Assembly: GCA_029641185.1 (NCBI GenBank)
Contig: JAPWGK010000006.1
Span: forward strand, 310,001 to 374,000
Reading direction: 5' to 3'
DNA length: 64,000 nucleotides
From: Pseudofabraea citricarpa
Lineage: Eukaryota > Ascomycota > Leotiomycetes > Helotiales > Dermateaceae
The position numbers and the translations under genes were made by a program. The notes under the pieces are model-generated. The model did not search any database. It worked only from the letters and a program-made list of their open reading frames with translations, and had not been told where the DNA came from. This document shows, one piece after another, positions 35,254 through 50,821 of the stretch (within the stretch, counting starts at the first letter, position 1; every line of letters begins with the position of its first letter).

Positions 35254-36786
35254 ATGCGTTCATCTGATCTTTTGCTCTCTTTTGCTGCGACTGCTTTGGC
35301 AGCTCGCCCATTTCTCAACGAGCCCGACACTGGGTAAGTCTTATTCCGACGAACGTCTCGGCCGAGAATGATACTGACAACCAGTAAAGTATCGAAGAAG
35401 TTTTAGGCGATACTGCCGTTGGCACCCTTCCACCATTGGAGAGCATTGTCGGTTTACCAGATTTCGATTGGGCAGCAAGAAGATACATGAACACCTCCGC
35501 ATACACATACTACAGAAATGGAGCTGCTGGAGAATGGTCATACAGAAACAATCTTGAGGTCTTCTCAAGATTCCGCCTAAGACCTCGTGTTATGGTTGAC
35601 ATCACCAACATTGAATCTAGCTTGAGGTATGATATGTTGCAGCGTCTCATAAGGATATTTCTGACATGATCTTCAGCACAACGATCTTGGGACACAATTT
35701 TTCTGCACCATTTTTCATCAGCCCTTGTGCCAGAGCTGGTTATGCCAACCCAGAAGGTGAAGCCGGTTTGGTGAAGGGTGCATACGAGGGAAACATCCTT
35801 TATATGGTAAGAACCCAATTAATGATGTATCAACTTCTGCCATTCTAATAATCTCTCAGCCTGCCTTGTACGCAAGTCTCACTATCGAGCAAATCGCAGC
35901 CGCAAAGCCCACCAACGATACTCAAGTGCTTTTCCAACAGGTAAAAAGACGCAAAATCATGCACTCAGAATTTGATCTGACTTCACACAGGTTTACCTTG
36001 ATTCCAATGACACTGCCACTACAGAGATCTTCCAGAGAGCGGAGAAGGCTGGATCAAAGGCCATCATCTTCACTGTTGATTCCGCAGCAGATGGAAACAG
36101 ACACCGTGCTGCTCGCTTCGGAGTCGGATCTGCGTAAGTTCAGTACTTGAGATATGAATAGTCTTCGAAACTAACATTCGCCCCTTCCAGTGACAGCGCC
36201 TACTCTTTCATCACTGTAAGTAACCGTCTTGGACTTCAATCACGGTACAATTTACTGATCAAACTTTAGTGGGATTACTACAAGAAACTCCGAACGTTGA
36301 CTACTCTCCCAGTCATCATCAAGGGTATCATGAGCGTGGAAGATGCTCAACTAGCTGTCAAGGCTGGAGCACCTGCTATCATCCTCTCCAACCACGGAGG
36401 CCGACAACTTGATGGCTCTCCATCCTCTCTCGAAGTCGCTCTTGAGATTTACCGCAAGGCCCCTGAAGTCTTCAAGGCCACTGAGGTTTATGCCGATGGT
36501 GGAGTTCGCTATGGAGCTGATGTCTTGAAATTGCTTGCACTTGGGGTCAAGGCAGTCGGACTCGGTCGCCCTTTCATGTATGCCAACACCTACGGAACCG
36601 AGGGAGTCAAGCACGCCATCGACCTTTTGAAGCACGAGATCGCTATCGATGCTGCAAACTTGGGTGTCCCAGATATCAAGAAGATCAACCCTTCTTACGT
36701 AAGTCATCATTGAACAACCTTTGTCGGAACGAATTTCACTGACCCTTTTCCAGATCAACTGGGACAACAACAACTGGTACAGTTAG
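35254..36786 (+). CDS. Secreted FMN-dependent alpha-hydroxyacid oxidase/dehydrogenase
   Basis: Eight exons: 35254-35333, 35390-35626, 35677-35806, 35860-35940, 35991-36133, 36191-36215, 36270-36698 and 36754-36786; 385 residues. The family (L-lactate oxidase, glycolate oxidase, flavocytochrome b2 core) oxidises 2-hydroxyacids with FMN. Conserved parts are LRPRVMVD, ILGHNFSAPFFISPCA, IFTVDSAADGNR, the FMN-binding Lys in PVIIKGIMS, the catalytic His and Arg in LSNHGGRQLDG, and YADGGVRYGADVLKLLALG. No cytochrome b5 domain is present. Unlike the usual cytosolic, peroxisomal or mitochondrial members, the first ~17 residues (MRSSDLLLSFAATALAA) form a signal peptide, so it should be secreted. N-glycosylation-like NTS and NDT sites fit this. 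Substrate unknown. Confidence 0.92.
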
Positions 36787-37758
36787 ATTTGGATTCTAAG
36801 GAGTGAGCACTGTAGGCGTTAAGGAAACGACATGAGCATTTCTTCTTCTATGTATATATTTCATGCATCACATCTTTAGAAACAGGGGGAAGGACGTAGC
36901 AGCTTACTCGTGCGAATATGAAAAATCCATATGATCTACTTCAAAATTTATTGCTCTCTTGCCTCTTTTGTAATATGACTCAAGCGTGCTCATGTTGAAA
37001 TAAAATACATCTATGGTACGCAACGTATGATGCGAAGATAGGTAGGTAGGTTGAGGCGCGTTCGGCTCGCTTACTGCCTGCTGGCACAACTCGCTTTATA
37101 TGATCTTCCACTCGCTTACCTACCTACACCTCTTCACCTTTCTACTCTAACTACCTACCACCTTCAAACCCAACACAAACTGCCGTCAAGACGGTATCTA
37201 CGCACCTGTTTTGAAGCGCAAACACTTTCGCTCGCCATCTTCATCTTCTGCAAGCTTAGTTGCAACAGCTAAGAGCTTGAATCGCTGAACTTGTAGGTAT
37301 TCGATCTCTACCCACTCTTACCCTCCTCTCTCGCGCAAACGCGACCTCTCACTTGCGCAGCTGTTGCAACTACTAACCTGCGCGCCGATCTAGGCATCTG
37401 CATTTCCTGTAATTTGCGCAGCAATCCCATCCTTTGCGCCACTTTGCAACGGAGAATCCTAATCTCGATCTTCGTCTCGCGTTTCTTCCTATCCAACATT
37501 CTCTTCAGATCGCGTAGGCATACTGAGGTATCAAGACTAGCTTCGATCTCGCGCCCAACTTGAAGTGAGTTATCATATCTCCACCTCATCAGAATTTGAA
37601 ACTTCCCCCGATCTGACTACTCATTAGCGATTGCAGCAATTTCACAAATTTTCCAATTGGTATTGCAAAGGAAATCAGAACCAAAACATATCCGGGCTCT
37701 TGAAAGGGTTCCAGGTTCAACAAATCACACTCTTACCATCAGAAAAATACTAGACATC
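36787..37758. other. Intergenic and leader, FMN oxidase to DUF7918 gene
   Basis: 972 bp. Pyrimidine-rich TACCTACC and CTCTCGCG stretches at about 37110-37560 look like promoter and 5' leader. The frame continues open upstream of 37759 but without an ATG. No separate gene seen. Confidence 0.4.
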
Positions 37759-39651
37759 ATGATCATCAAACCTTCCTCTGGTGGGGAAATCGAGATCCGT
37801 ATTCAGAAAGCACCTTTAGACGCCAAGCAACCTGTCTATTTTGACGAGTATGCGAGTCTTGACATCCGAGAGGCTGATAACTTGAAGCGATATACTCGAT
37901 ATGTTGTTCCCGAAGATACTACATATGCCTTCGAGATTACATTGAGAAAGGGTATGCATTTCGGTAAGCATCATAATGTCTGGATAGTGGTCAGGGATGA
38001 AGCCACTGGAAAAGAGCTTTATAACAGGGTTATAAAGGCTGTTTGCAGTGAAAGCATACTTGAGCAAGACCAGCAGATCAAGGTTACGCACACATCAGAA
38101 GATCTGATAGTTGATGGCGTCCAAAAAACAAATCTTAGTCTCTCTTTCAAATCTTTAACTTTAGGTATTCCTTTCTTTTCCCCTGCCGCTTTGCTTGGGA
38201 CTTGTTCTAAAGGTATCAACTAATAATATGCTACATAGATGATTCATTATCTGATGAATCCGAAGTTCAAGATCCTGTTAAGACGGGAGGTTTGGTTTTA
38301 GAAATTAATACCTGCAACGACGGCGAAGAAACAAGACTCTCAAAAAGGAGAATAAGAAAAGATAAGGCTGAATATGAGGCTAACTTAGCTAAATTTGCAG
38401 CTAAAGGCAAGGCAGACGACTCGGTAGGAAATGCCTTAGCTATTAATCAAAGGGATTTTAACAAAAAGGGAATCAGCCATCAAATCAGGTAAAGTTCATG
38501 TTTCACAGGAGCTTGTTTTCATTCCTTCTTTTTGTTTGAATTTATTGTTATGTTAACTTTTTTTTAGCTTAAAGGATGGGATTACAGTTCCATTCACACC
38601 CCCAAGCAAGACAGTAAATGAGGTCGACGCTGCCTTGAAAGGGCTGATTCGCATTCATTGTCGTAGTCAGGGTAAGTGCCCGGATTCATATTCAAGTATA
38701 AAGCGGCGAAGTTTACGATCGCTAGATTTTCTTGAGATGAACGGATTTGCCAAAACCCCAATACTTCTGGAATTTCGGCCATGGAAGGTGCTCAGTCTTA
38801 AAGAGCGCCGGAATTGCTTCAAGGCGCTTCAGGTACGTTTTTACCAAGTATCTTTATATTATAATCTCTCTAAAATGAGATATAGGGACACGATAAAAGA
38901 AAAACTCTTCTTCTCCAAAATCAACTGAAGGATTCTGACCCAACTTTGAAATTTGAGTCTGATTCTCTTGGTGGTGTCAAGATCTGGCGAAATTGGGGCA
39001 TGTGGTACATGAAAGAGAAAGAAGATATTTTTAATTGTCTACAGGTAGGACGTATCTAATTCTTGACAAAACTTCTGCTGAATTTCGAGTTAGAATCGTA
39101 GGAAGTACCTTGATCGCGACGAGCTACCTCCAGAAGAACTACCCGAGAACCAAAAGCCAAACGACGCTGCTGAGAAAGTACGACTGTCGCGAGCTTCTTC
39201 GACATCCCCTACCAAGATCAAAGATGAACCCGCCGAGGCACATATGGAGATTCCCTCGACACCTAAACCCATACCAGCTGCTCATGAAGTTATCGTACTT
39301 GAAGATACTCCCCCACCTACTCCTCCTCCACATTCCAAACAACTCCCTCATCCACATATTAAGAATGAGACAGCTGGTACGAACACCCCTTCATCCAGCC
39401 AACTCAAACGTCAGAATGAAAATACGGATGAGATGACACCAACTAAAAAGATCAAATCCGAGCCTGGAGTACAAGTTGTGGAGCTAGATGAACGCTCTGA
39501 GCTTAGACTGCTCGAGCAGGAGGCCGCGGAGGAGGAGGAAGAACTCAAGAATGCTCAGAGAATTGCTGAGATGCTGAGAAGGAGACGAGAGAGAAAGGAG
39601 AGAATTCTGGCTATGAGAACCGGAAGAGGTGAAACTCCCTCGAGTAACTAA
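37759..39651 (+). CDS. DUF7918-type protein with nuclear-looking C-terminus
   Basis: Exons 37759-38164, 38239-38488, 38568-38671, 38726-38832, 38886-39044 and 39094-39651; 527 residues. The fourth join (intron 38672-38725) is 54 nt and open in frame, so it may be retained. The N-terminal domain (about 1-150) has the pattern of the fungal DUF7918 family: SSGGEIEIRIQ, PVYFDEYASLDIREADNLKRYTRY split by short strands, FEITLRKGMHF and HNVWIVVRDEATGKELYNR. The middle has Lys/Arg-rich segments (RLSKRRIRKDK). The C-terminal third is Pro/Ser/Glu rich with KKIKSEPG (nuclear-signal or SUMO-site like) and a charged coiled coil near the end (LRRRRERKERI). Function unknown; nuclear location is inferred. 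Confidence 0.75.
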
Positions 39652-43121
<3,470 letters not shown>

Positions 43122-43859
43122 CTTGGCGACAAGATGCTGTGCGACACGACAGAAAAGAGTGTTGACTGCTCTTCTTTTTCCAGAAACCGACTGAGGTGCT
43201 GATAGAACGTCGCTGGTTCTGATGCGTGATGGAGGAGGAGGATCAGATATGGCCGGGGAGATAAGATATATTATAGTAGATGCAGGAAAAGCAGTGACTT
43301 TTCCGGAGCCTCGATGCTAGAGATCCACGGACCACGAATCCAGGTTGGCGAGCGTCCAAGACTCTTTAAAGTCTTAGCGCTCCAGATTTTGCACCTGTAG
43401 CATTGGGCGGATAAAATACAGAGCTCCCCACACTCAATTATCCTTCAATTGCACCCTGGAGCTCAGGATAAAGGCGCTCTGGTGGCTTGCATAGAGCCGG
43501 AGGAATGGTGAGCGAATCCACTCGCGTAAAACAAGCTCAGCTCCAGTTAATGTCCCGGCCCCAGTCGATCAACGTGACAACTCCGCAGTCTGGGGGAGCG
43601 GCGGGGTAATAGGCTACGCCCAGATGTGCGGCGTGTAATTGGACATGTTCAGTTGCGGAATGGCAGCAGTCGGGGGCCAAGGATTACCACGATCATGGGG
43701 AGTGGAAAGTGTGAAGGCTTCGGGGCGCATGTGTTGGGGGTCCGCAGCCTGCTCCCAAGACTTACCAAGACTGAAAAACATTACTGCACGAATGAGCGAG
43801 AGATGCCATGCAACGGTTTTGGATGCCAATTTTGACGGGCTCCATTCCATCTTTGCGAT
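43122..43859. other. Promoter region of the sugar transporter
   Basis: 738 bp between the DUF2264 stop and the transporter ATG. GC-rich patches such as GGGGGAGCGGCGGGG at about 43591-43606 could bind zinc-finger repressors of the CreA type (SYGGRG); inference only. Confidence 0.35.
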
Positions 43860-45990
43860 TTATCCTGTGCTTATCTCTTCTTTCAGCCACCCTGGCAGGC
43901 TGGGCCTTGCTTCCCAGCCATCCAGATAATCCTCAGGTGATATACCAGATATTGGCGTCCTCGCATAAATCCCACTCACATACCAAACCTGTTCGCCTTT
44001 CTGGATGGTGTGTTGTAATGTTGGGATGACCGTTCTGCTCTCCACAAGATTCGAGTTTGGATCCGCGTTGACCAACATCGCAATACGAGGATAATTCGGG
44101 AGCAAATCAATAATTCCCACTGCGCCTTTCGATACGGCAAAGGCCCCGGTCGCACCTGGGGAGCTCCCTTCTGGCGTGTTGAGATCATAATTACCGATGA
44201 GCTTGGGGAGAGTGCCTTCGAGTTTCTTCGCATCATATAGGTCTAGATTTCGACCATCACCCTTTCGCTCGTTACAGATGGCAAATGAGCCATCAGCCGT
44301 CATGATCTCTCGTCCAGCTTCAATTTTGTGGACGCGGATATGCCAATTTGGTGTCGCTTCTGCAGGTGGAATGAGATAAGTCTTGATCTTGATGTCGTGT
44401 AACGGCTTCCAAACCGACTTCAAGACGGGAAGATCGTCGTGATATTCGATCACAGCTTCCTCGCACAGCCGACGAGGTTTCCAGATTTCACCTCCATCTT
44501 CGGAAACTCCTAGCTGAGAGGCAAGTGCATACTGCTCTAGAGTGAAGCATCCTGTTGGAACCGAATATCCATATGCAGAGCTGTACGCGAATGATCCATA
44601 TTTAGCATGAGTACCTTTCATGGGATAGCTGCATGCTTGGCCAGAGGAGAGAATCATACGGTGTCCACCATGATAGCTGATTATGTGACCAGGATGCTTC
44701 AAGGCCTTCAATTTTGGAAAGAGTCCTGTTGGATATGGTTCTTCTTTGGCTGTCCAGAATGGATGATCTTCAGGGACAGCGAGGCAAATGAATGCTAGAC
44801 AAGCCCACATGGGACTTTGAGGGGAGTTGTAATTTTCAGCCATCTAGAAAGGTATCAGTATCGTCATCATTTTGCTTTTGCAGATTGAGTTGCTGATATA
44901 CTTACATACATGCTAGGGTAGCAATATCCAACTGTAAGTGTGCCAGTGGAACTCCATATTTGGTTTTGTGTTTGCCAGTATCGCAGATTTCTCAGAAGCA
45001 ATCCTTTCACGATACCCCAAGTTAAAGGTTCTGGCAGTTCAACATCGGCATATGCCAACGCGCCCCAGAAAGCCGACATTGCGAATCGATATCCGACACT
45101 GCGTCCAAAGGGAACGGCACGGCCTTCTTCATCAAAGTAATGCACGAAATCCAAAGCATAATCTTGTGCTCTTTTTTTGAACTCTGCAGCCTTTGCTGGG
45201 TCATCATCTCCAGCAAGCTTAGCGTAGAGCAGCTGCAGAAATTGGATCGCAAAACTGCCACTGTAATAGTCCTGCTGCCAGATACCTTGCGGTCCATCGT
45301 TTGACCATCCTTCTCCACGGAAGAATGAATTGAGATGAATGATATCCTGCTCAATCTTCTCCTGTGAGTACTTGCCTCCGTTCTTCTTCAGGCCAAGATT
45401 GGCAAAAACCCTAAACCACAGCCAGTTGGTATTCGGCATGCTATAATCGTAACATTTTAGTAAAAGCTTATATTGCAGGGTGGGGGGAGAGGTATTTAAT
45501 ACTTCTTAGCATTGATAGAGTTTCCAAGCCATGACTCCACATTCGATTTCTCTTTATCCGAAAGTGATTGCCAGAAGACGGGCGCAACAGCCAGAGTAAA
45601 TCCCAAGGGACACATTTCCACCATTCTTTGATCATTATCGCGAGGATCACCCCAATACTCAGGACTCTCTGGATCTGTGCCGGCCTTGAGACCTTGAATC
45701 CACCACTCTGTTCCATCATACTCGCCGCCCCCTGCAAGCAGACTACCGAGAGCCCACATTGGTCTGCATATTCCTTCAATTTCTGCTGCAGTATTGTCAA
45801 ACCTAACTGCAGTGCCCCCAGGCACTCTAACACGGGCCTTCAACGGTGAGAAGTGAGGTTTGAGAGGATCGAGCAGTGTTCGCAGCAGCTCTTGCACCGA
45901 TGAGCGATCCGTTATGTTTATTTTAGCGAATGGATGGATGTCATTGTAGCCCAGCACCAAAGGGTGTTCGCTTTTTGAGTCGGCTGCCAT
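43860..45990 (-). CDS. DUF2264 domain protein
   Basis: Exons 45990-45503, 45440-44906 and 44843-43860; 668 residues. The start is the ATG at 45990, the only one in frame near the 5' end. The N-terminal alpha/alpha-barrel part holds [67 protein letters not shown] and [16 protein letters not shown]. The C-terminal beta-rich part holds [14 protein letters not shown] and [17 protein letters not shown]. This is the arrangement of DUF2264 (PF10022) proteins, whose folds resemble polysaccharide lyases and unsaturated glucuronyl hydrolases. No signal peptide, so probably cytosolic. The neighbouring codirectional sugar transporter suggests, but does not show, a role in using an imported glycan fragment. 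Confidence 0.88.
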
Positions 45991-46438
45991 GCTAATGTGA
46001 TTTCTACACAATTGCAATGTTTATGAATTCCAAATCTTTCCGAATATGATTGCTTTTGCAGTGGACATATATATGTACTCACATGCCGACTGCCGCAGAG
46101 CTGTAGTGGAGCTGGAGATGCAGGAGAACAGGCTAAATTGAATCGGTAGCCATTCTACCGATGACCCTGACGATCAACCCCTCGTGCCCCTCAATACCGT
46201 GCTATTGCATGTGTTTCATACAGCATGTATGTGTATCTTCTTATAATTGAGACGGGCAAAACTCCGATGTATCACTGACCTGTGATGTGAGAAAATCAGT
46301 TGACATTAGTATGCTTTTGTAGAAGTAAATTGTTTTTTATCGTGATATGTAATCAATCAGACGTCGCTATGCCACTCCGCTCCTAACACCAAACATGCAT
46401 GTATCTATACAAAATCAACCGTCATGATATGGCAGCGA
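45991..46438. other. Intergenic, DUF2264 promoter and TRS120 3' side
   Basis: 448 bp with no gene seen; a TATATATGTA sequence at about 46068-46077 is suitably placed for the minus-strand DUF2264 promoter. Confidence 0.4.
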
Positions 46439-49400
46439 CTATTCCTCAGTATCATCATAATCATCCGTCTCACTGCCGCTACTCTCTTCGTCTGAGACTA
46501 TTATGACACAAGGTTCCCTAGAATGCCATATCCGTCTTTCTTTCATTCCCAATACACTATCCATGAGTGTTTTGGTATTGGCTCTTGGCCTTCCAGTTTT
46601 CTCTTTCTCCCCAGGTTCATCGACCAAGCGCGTTTCTTCAATTGAGGCGCTAATCTCGAACTCGCCTCTACAAAGCGCTGTCATGCCAATACAAAACTCA
46701 GTCGACTCTTTGGCTGGGAGAAGTGGTAGAGCTTGTTGCAAAATCCCATTCCATACAAATTTCTTCGACAAGTCAAGAGACATGTTGTGAGATTGATTGC
46801 GAAGTGACGGCTGTATTCTGAGCAACGGGTATATCGGGCGGTGAGAGCGATTGGTGATGTGAATCTTCAATGACGAGAAGCTGTCCGTTGCTATCTTCTG
46901 TACACCCTCCGAAGACACATCTGTGGAAATCGATATTCCAATATCATCAACCTTGATTGCCTCAATTACGCGAGGAGTTGGCCGCATACCCCGAAGCTCA
47001 ATATCGCCGCTCCTACTAGGTGAGGTCTTCGTGCTCCAAGTGCCTTTCAGCATCTTCAAAATCTCTTCACGATACCAGAAAGTTTCGCGAGTGATCCGCT
47101 CGGATTCCGCTGTGACTCTTCCCGTACTCACAACGAATTGACGTTGTCTAGAAGGATCTAATGCTGGTATAGCGGCAGAGGGGTTTTCGAGGAATATTCG
47201 ACGGATAGGAAACATGATGCGTGACGTATTTCCCGGCAAAATCTCCTCGGCAACCACTACACCATTGTCTATATCAAATTCAATATGAAGATAACTCGGC
47301 CAAGCATTTCGGAGATCCAGAAGTAGTAAGCAGTAGTCCTCTGTTGATAGATCTTCTCCCAGCTGAGAACCGTTGAAGTTTGACCACAAAGAGGCTGGGA
47401 TTGAACCAGACATAGGCTGAATATCTATTCGCACAAGCTCAACGCTTGCATTGACGGTGACAGTCAGTGGTAAGCTCACCTGGCGAGTGTGAAATGTTTC
47501 TTCTGTTTCATTTGAACCGAGAAACGCGTAATCTACCTGAATGAGTGCACTTGTTAGACCAGGCTTGCCAAGAATCTCCATATCAAACGTTGCTGTTCCC
47601 CCAGGTTTAATATACGGCTTTTTGTCGTCAAGCCGAATCCAGCGTAGTGCCTGCTTGCGTGCAAAGACGACCTCATATTCATACAACTCTGCTGCAGATG
47701 CATCTCGGTTGCTCATAGCTGCCTGGAGCGGCCCCTGGGTTGAGTCTTTGAACGAGAATAATAGCAGATCGACCGGAGTATCATGAGACATATTCTGCAA
47801 GGTGATCGAGAATTTTTGACGTTCGCCCTCCAATATCATCAAAGCAGATTGAGAGAGGGTCGAAGATTTGACAACAACGATCGGCTGCTTCTCAATAACA
47901 TTCAACCCGAGTGTGGTGATCTTGGGCGGTATCATGCTGGAAATATTCGGTGTTGGGCCAACATCTGTACCTCTTTGTACAATAGCCTGCCCAGTCGCCT
48001 TTATTTTGACCTCAACTTGTGGAGACCATGGTTCTGCAAAAATTGGGAACCGCCGTTCTCTGCAGCCTCGAACTTTGATCTTGCAGCCTGTGATTTTTAA
48101 AGCTCCAGAACTCGAGGGTACGCCAGCCAAACTCAAAATCTGGGTTCTATATGGCCCGATGACAGTCTTCTGCTCGAAGGACTTGAATTCTGCCCCTTCT
48201 GACTCTAACTTTATCCTCTCGATTTCCACGTCAAACTCATAAGGATTCTGCAGAGTGATCTTAAAGACGGCGCTTTCACCTGCTACGAGTAATCGATCCA
48301 CGGCAGTAGCATCGGGCAACCTTAAAAAGGGATTATAAATGAAGGGGTTGACTGGCGAAGTAGCCACAGTTGTCGAGCCAGGCAATTCGGCTCTCTTGTG
48401 TGGTATGGGGGTTCGTGAGGGCGGTGGAGCTTCTAACTCAACCCCCCGAACAAGAAATTCGTCCCAATATTCTGCTTCTAAATCTTTAAGACCAAGCTTG
48501 GCTGCGGCATTGACAGTCCGCGATATGTTAGTAGATAGCCTGACCTGTTCTTCGCGACTCATAGATGGAGATGCATCTTCGCTTCGTGGACCTGGGGCAA
48601 TGCCACTACCAGCTGTTCTCAGAAGATCTGTGGTAAACCTCAAAACACCGTGGAAGTCTGGTAGAGCCTCACATATATTGATGCAAGCCCGGAGAACATC
48701 CATCTTCAGTGAATTTCCACCAAATGCTCGAATGGTTGCATTCTGCATAATACGTGAAATGGTTGCTTCATCGGAATCTTCATCTTCCTGATCTTTTGCG
48801 ATGAGCTTTGAGCTTACGACGCCATATGTTCGGTTCAAAAGCTCTAGGAAAGCATCAATACCATTTTCTACATCACCTTCGCCCAAATTAAGTGCACCTG
48901 CACCATGGGTATTACCATTGGCTGCGCTGAATGCAGCGAGCCAAGCAGCCGGATGTACTCCCATCTCAGCAGCACCTAATTTCCGTGCCTGGATAAGACC
49001 TGGAACAAGAACCGACACGAGCTCTCGAATAACCATAGCTTTCTTCCGGTGGTATCCTAAAGATCCAAGCACCGCTGCAATACCACTCAATATGATGGTT
49101 CTATCAACCAACGACAGTGTGTCTACTGATGATGATGTTGGGAAAGCGCGGTATAATAGAACAACAACCTCGTTTCGGGTCGGTTGGATATTCAAACGCG
49201 GAGGCATGAGATTCGGCTGCTTCTCGAGAGGAGTCCCAAGGACTACAAGTTGAAGTACATCATCATCCAAGTTGCCACCAGCTAGATGCATAACGGAAGT
49301 GAGCTTGGAGAAGCGTAAGACAGTTTCAGAGAACGGAAACTGAGGTAGGGACTCTCCTGTATTATTTGCTGCTCGTTTGTAGAGATTTAAAATTCGCTCG

Positions 49401-50821
49401 AGAAGCTCTGGAAGTAAAACAGCCAGGTTTTGTAAAGAAACCAAGCGATTACTTGCGGGACTACGAGGTTCTGCCGTGGTTGTTGAGGATTGAGTCTTCT
49501 CAGCCGAAAGATAGCATACTTGAGGGATCTGGAAATCCAGTCCATTCCACGCGAGCATAAGCATCCCCACCAGTATATTATCCAAGGCCTTGGCATGCCA
49601 TAAATGATCAAGATTGCTTTTCGCGATAGTTGCACTTTCAACTGACTCCCGCAGGGAATCAGACCATCTACCAGCACACAAGTATAACGATGCTATGACG
49701 ACGCCAATGCGACCTTTCCCCTTATTTCTTGATCTCTCGCTCACACTTCCTGAACCAAAGCCCTGAACTGAGACCCTATCACGGCTAGTGTCTCTGATAG
49801 TTTCAGCTGACGAGAATCGAGATAAAGGATTTCGTTCCGGGCTGCTAGGTTTACTTGCCCCGGTTATCTGTTCGAATGTTGTAGCAAGGCCATTTTGAGG
49901 AGTTGAAGGACGTCCGGTAGGAGTCGAGGAGTTTGAATCAGCCTTTTGGCCGGGTCTAAACTGTGCTGGCATGGACATTCGAACATGGCTTCGATCGAGG
50001 CTTCCAGCTGGCGAGCCTGAACGGGAGTCCTGTCCAGGAAGAGCAAATTGTGAGTTTCGGCGCGCGGGCCCATCTCCATCAACTGGTGACCACCCTCCTC
50101 CATTTGACTGTCGATTCCCTTGCCCAGCGCTTGGAGATTCAATAGTGCTTAATGCTTGGAGAGACCTTGCCATGGTAGTCATTTCTGCGAGTAACATCGA
50201 GGATATATCGCACATAACAGTTTTCATTGTAGTTCTCCTTGATTCCCCTATCGGAGGCACGGGCACCAGGCCATCTGGAAGACTTCCTGCAAATTTTGTA
50301 GCCACATAATCAAAAAGCAGTAGCTGATGGACTAGAGCCTTTGGGTACCGATCCCTAACATCCTCAAGATCTTGATGCAAGGCTCTCAAATTATGCTCTC
50401 TCTTGTTCTGTCCATTCCCGTTGAAATTCTGTGCAGACCTTCTCTTGTACGATACATGGTCGAGCTCTACAGCATCTGCAATGGCTAGGATGACGAGTGG
50501 CTGTCGATAGAGCTCAAAAGGAGACAGGGCTAGGTGGGATGAAGGAGGGTAAAATGTCGTCAGGTCGTATACTATTGAACCTGTTGGAAACGCTAGGGGT
50601 GAGAACATGTCTACATATGTTAGCAGAGTCAACATGAGACAGGTGTGTGTATGCTCACTTCTATTCGGCCGTCCATCTGGACTGATATCTCCCAGTCGAA
50701 CAACATGTTCAGGCTGCAGTCTCTCGACAAAAGATGTGAATCTAGCACGCTTGATTTGCCCAATGGGCACAAGTACGACTCGCACTCTTGCGGGAGCAAC
50801 AGGCGATAGCTGGTCGAGCAT
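46439..50821 (-). CDS. TRS120: TRAPPII complex subunit Trs120
   Basis: Two exons, 50821-50659 and 50610-46439, giving 1444 residues. The 48-nt intron is in frame and open, but GTGAGC, CTAAC and TAG plus the restored NMFSPLAFPTG junction show that it is an intron. The N-terminus (SPVAPARVRVVLVPIGQIKRARF, RLGDISPDGRPNR, FSPLAFPTGSIVYDLT) is typical of Trs120/TRAPPC9. A Ser/Pro-rich disordered insert (about 230-350) precedes the long alpha-solenoid. The second half holds beta-sandwich segments (FIYNPFLRLPDATAVDRLLVAGESAVF, LQNPYEFDVEIERI). The tail is acidic (SDEESSGSETDDYDDTEE). The complex activates Rab GTPases (Ypt31/32) at the late Golgi. Complete, no defects seen. Confidence 0.94.
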   Translation of the reverse strand: MLDQLSPVAPARVRVVLVPIGQIKRARFTSFVERLQPEHVVRLGDISPDGRPNRSEHTHTCLMLTLLTYVDMFSPLAFPTGSIVYDLTTFYPPSSHLALSPFELYRQPLVILAIADAVELDHVSYKRRSAQNFNGNGQNKREHNLRALHQDLEDVRDRYPKALVHQLLLFDYVATKFAGSLPDGLVPVPPIGESRRTTMKTVMCDISSMLLAEMTTMARSLQALSTIESPSAGQGNRQSNGGGWSPVDGDGPARRNSQFALPGQDSRSGSPAGSLDRSHVRMSMPAQFRPGQKADSNSSTPTGRPSTPQNGLATTFEQITGASKPSSPERNPLSRFSSAETIRDTSRDRVSVQGFGSGSVSERSRNKGKGRIGVVIASLYLCAGRWSDSLRESVESATIAKSNLDHLWHAKALDNILVGMLMLAWNGLDFQIPQVCYLSAEKTQSSTTTAEPRSPASNRLVSLQNLAVLLPELLERILNLYKRAANNTGESLPQFPFSETVLRFSKLTSVMHLAGGNLDDDVLQLVVLGTPLEKQPNLMPPRLNIQPTRNEVVVLLYRAFPTSSSVDTLSLVDRTIILSGIAAVLGSLGYHRKKAMVIRELVSVLVPGLIQARKLGAAEMGVHPAAWLAAFSAANGNTHGAGALNLGEGDVENGIDAFLELLNRTYGVVSSKLIAKDQEDEDSDEATISRIMQNATIRAFGGNSLKMDVLRACINICEALPDFHGVLRFTTDLLRTAGSGIAPGPRSEDASPSMSREEQVRLSTNISRTVNAAAKLGLKDLEAEYWDEFLVRGVELEAPPPSRTPIPHKRAELPGSTTVATSPVNPFIYNPFLRLPDATAVDRLLVAGESAVFKITLQNPYEFDVEIERIKLESEGAEFKSFEQKTVIGPYRTQILSLAGVPSSSGALKITGCKIKVRGCRERRFPIFAEPWSPQVEVKIKATGQAIVQRGTDVGPTPNISSMIPPKITTLGLNVIEKQPIVVVKSSTLSQSALMILEGERQKFSITLQNMSHDTPVDLLLFSFKDSTQGPLQAAMSNRDASAAELYEYEVVFARKQALRWIRLDDKKPYIKPGGTATFDMEILGKPGLTSALIQVDYAFLGSNETEETFHTRQVSLPLTVTVNASVELVRIDIQPMSGSIPASLWSNFNGSQLGEDLSTEDYCLLLLDLRNAWPSYLHIEFDIDNGVVVAEEILPGNTSRIMFPIRRIFLENPSAAIPALDPSRQRQFVVSTGRVTAESERITRETFWYREEILKMLKGTWSTKTSPSRSGDIELRGMRPTPRVIEAIKVDDIGISISTDVSSEGVQKIATDSFSSLKIHITNRSHRPIYPLLRIQPSLRNQSHNMSLDLSKKFVWNGILQQALPLLPAKESTEFCIGMTALCRGEFEISASIEETRLVDEPGEKEKTGRPRANTKTLMDSVLGMKERRIWHSREPCVIIVSDEESSGSETDDYDDTEE

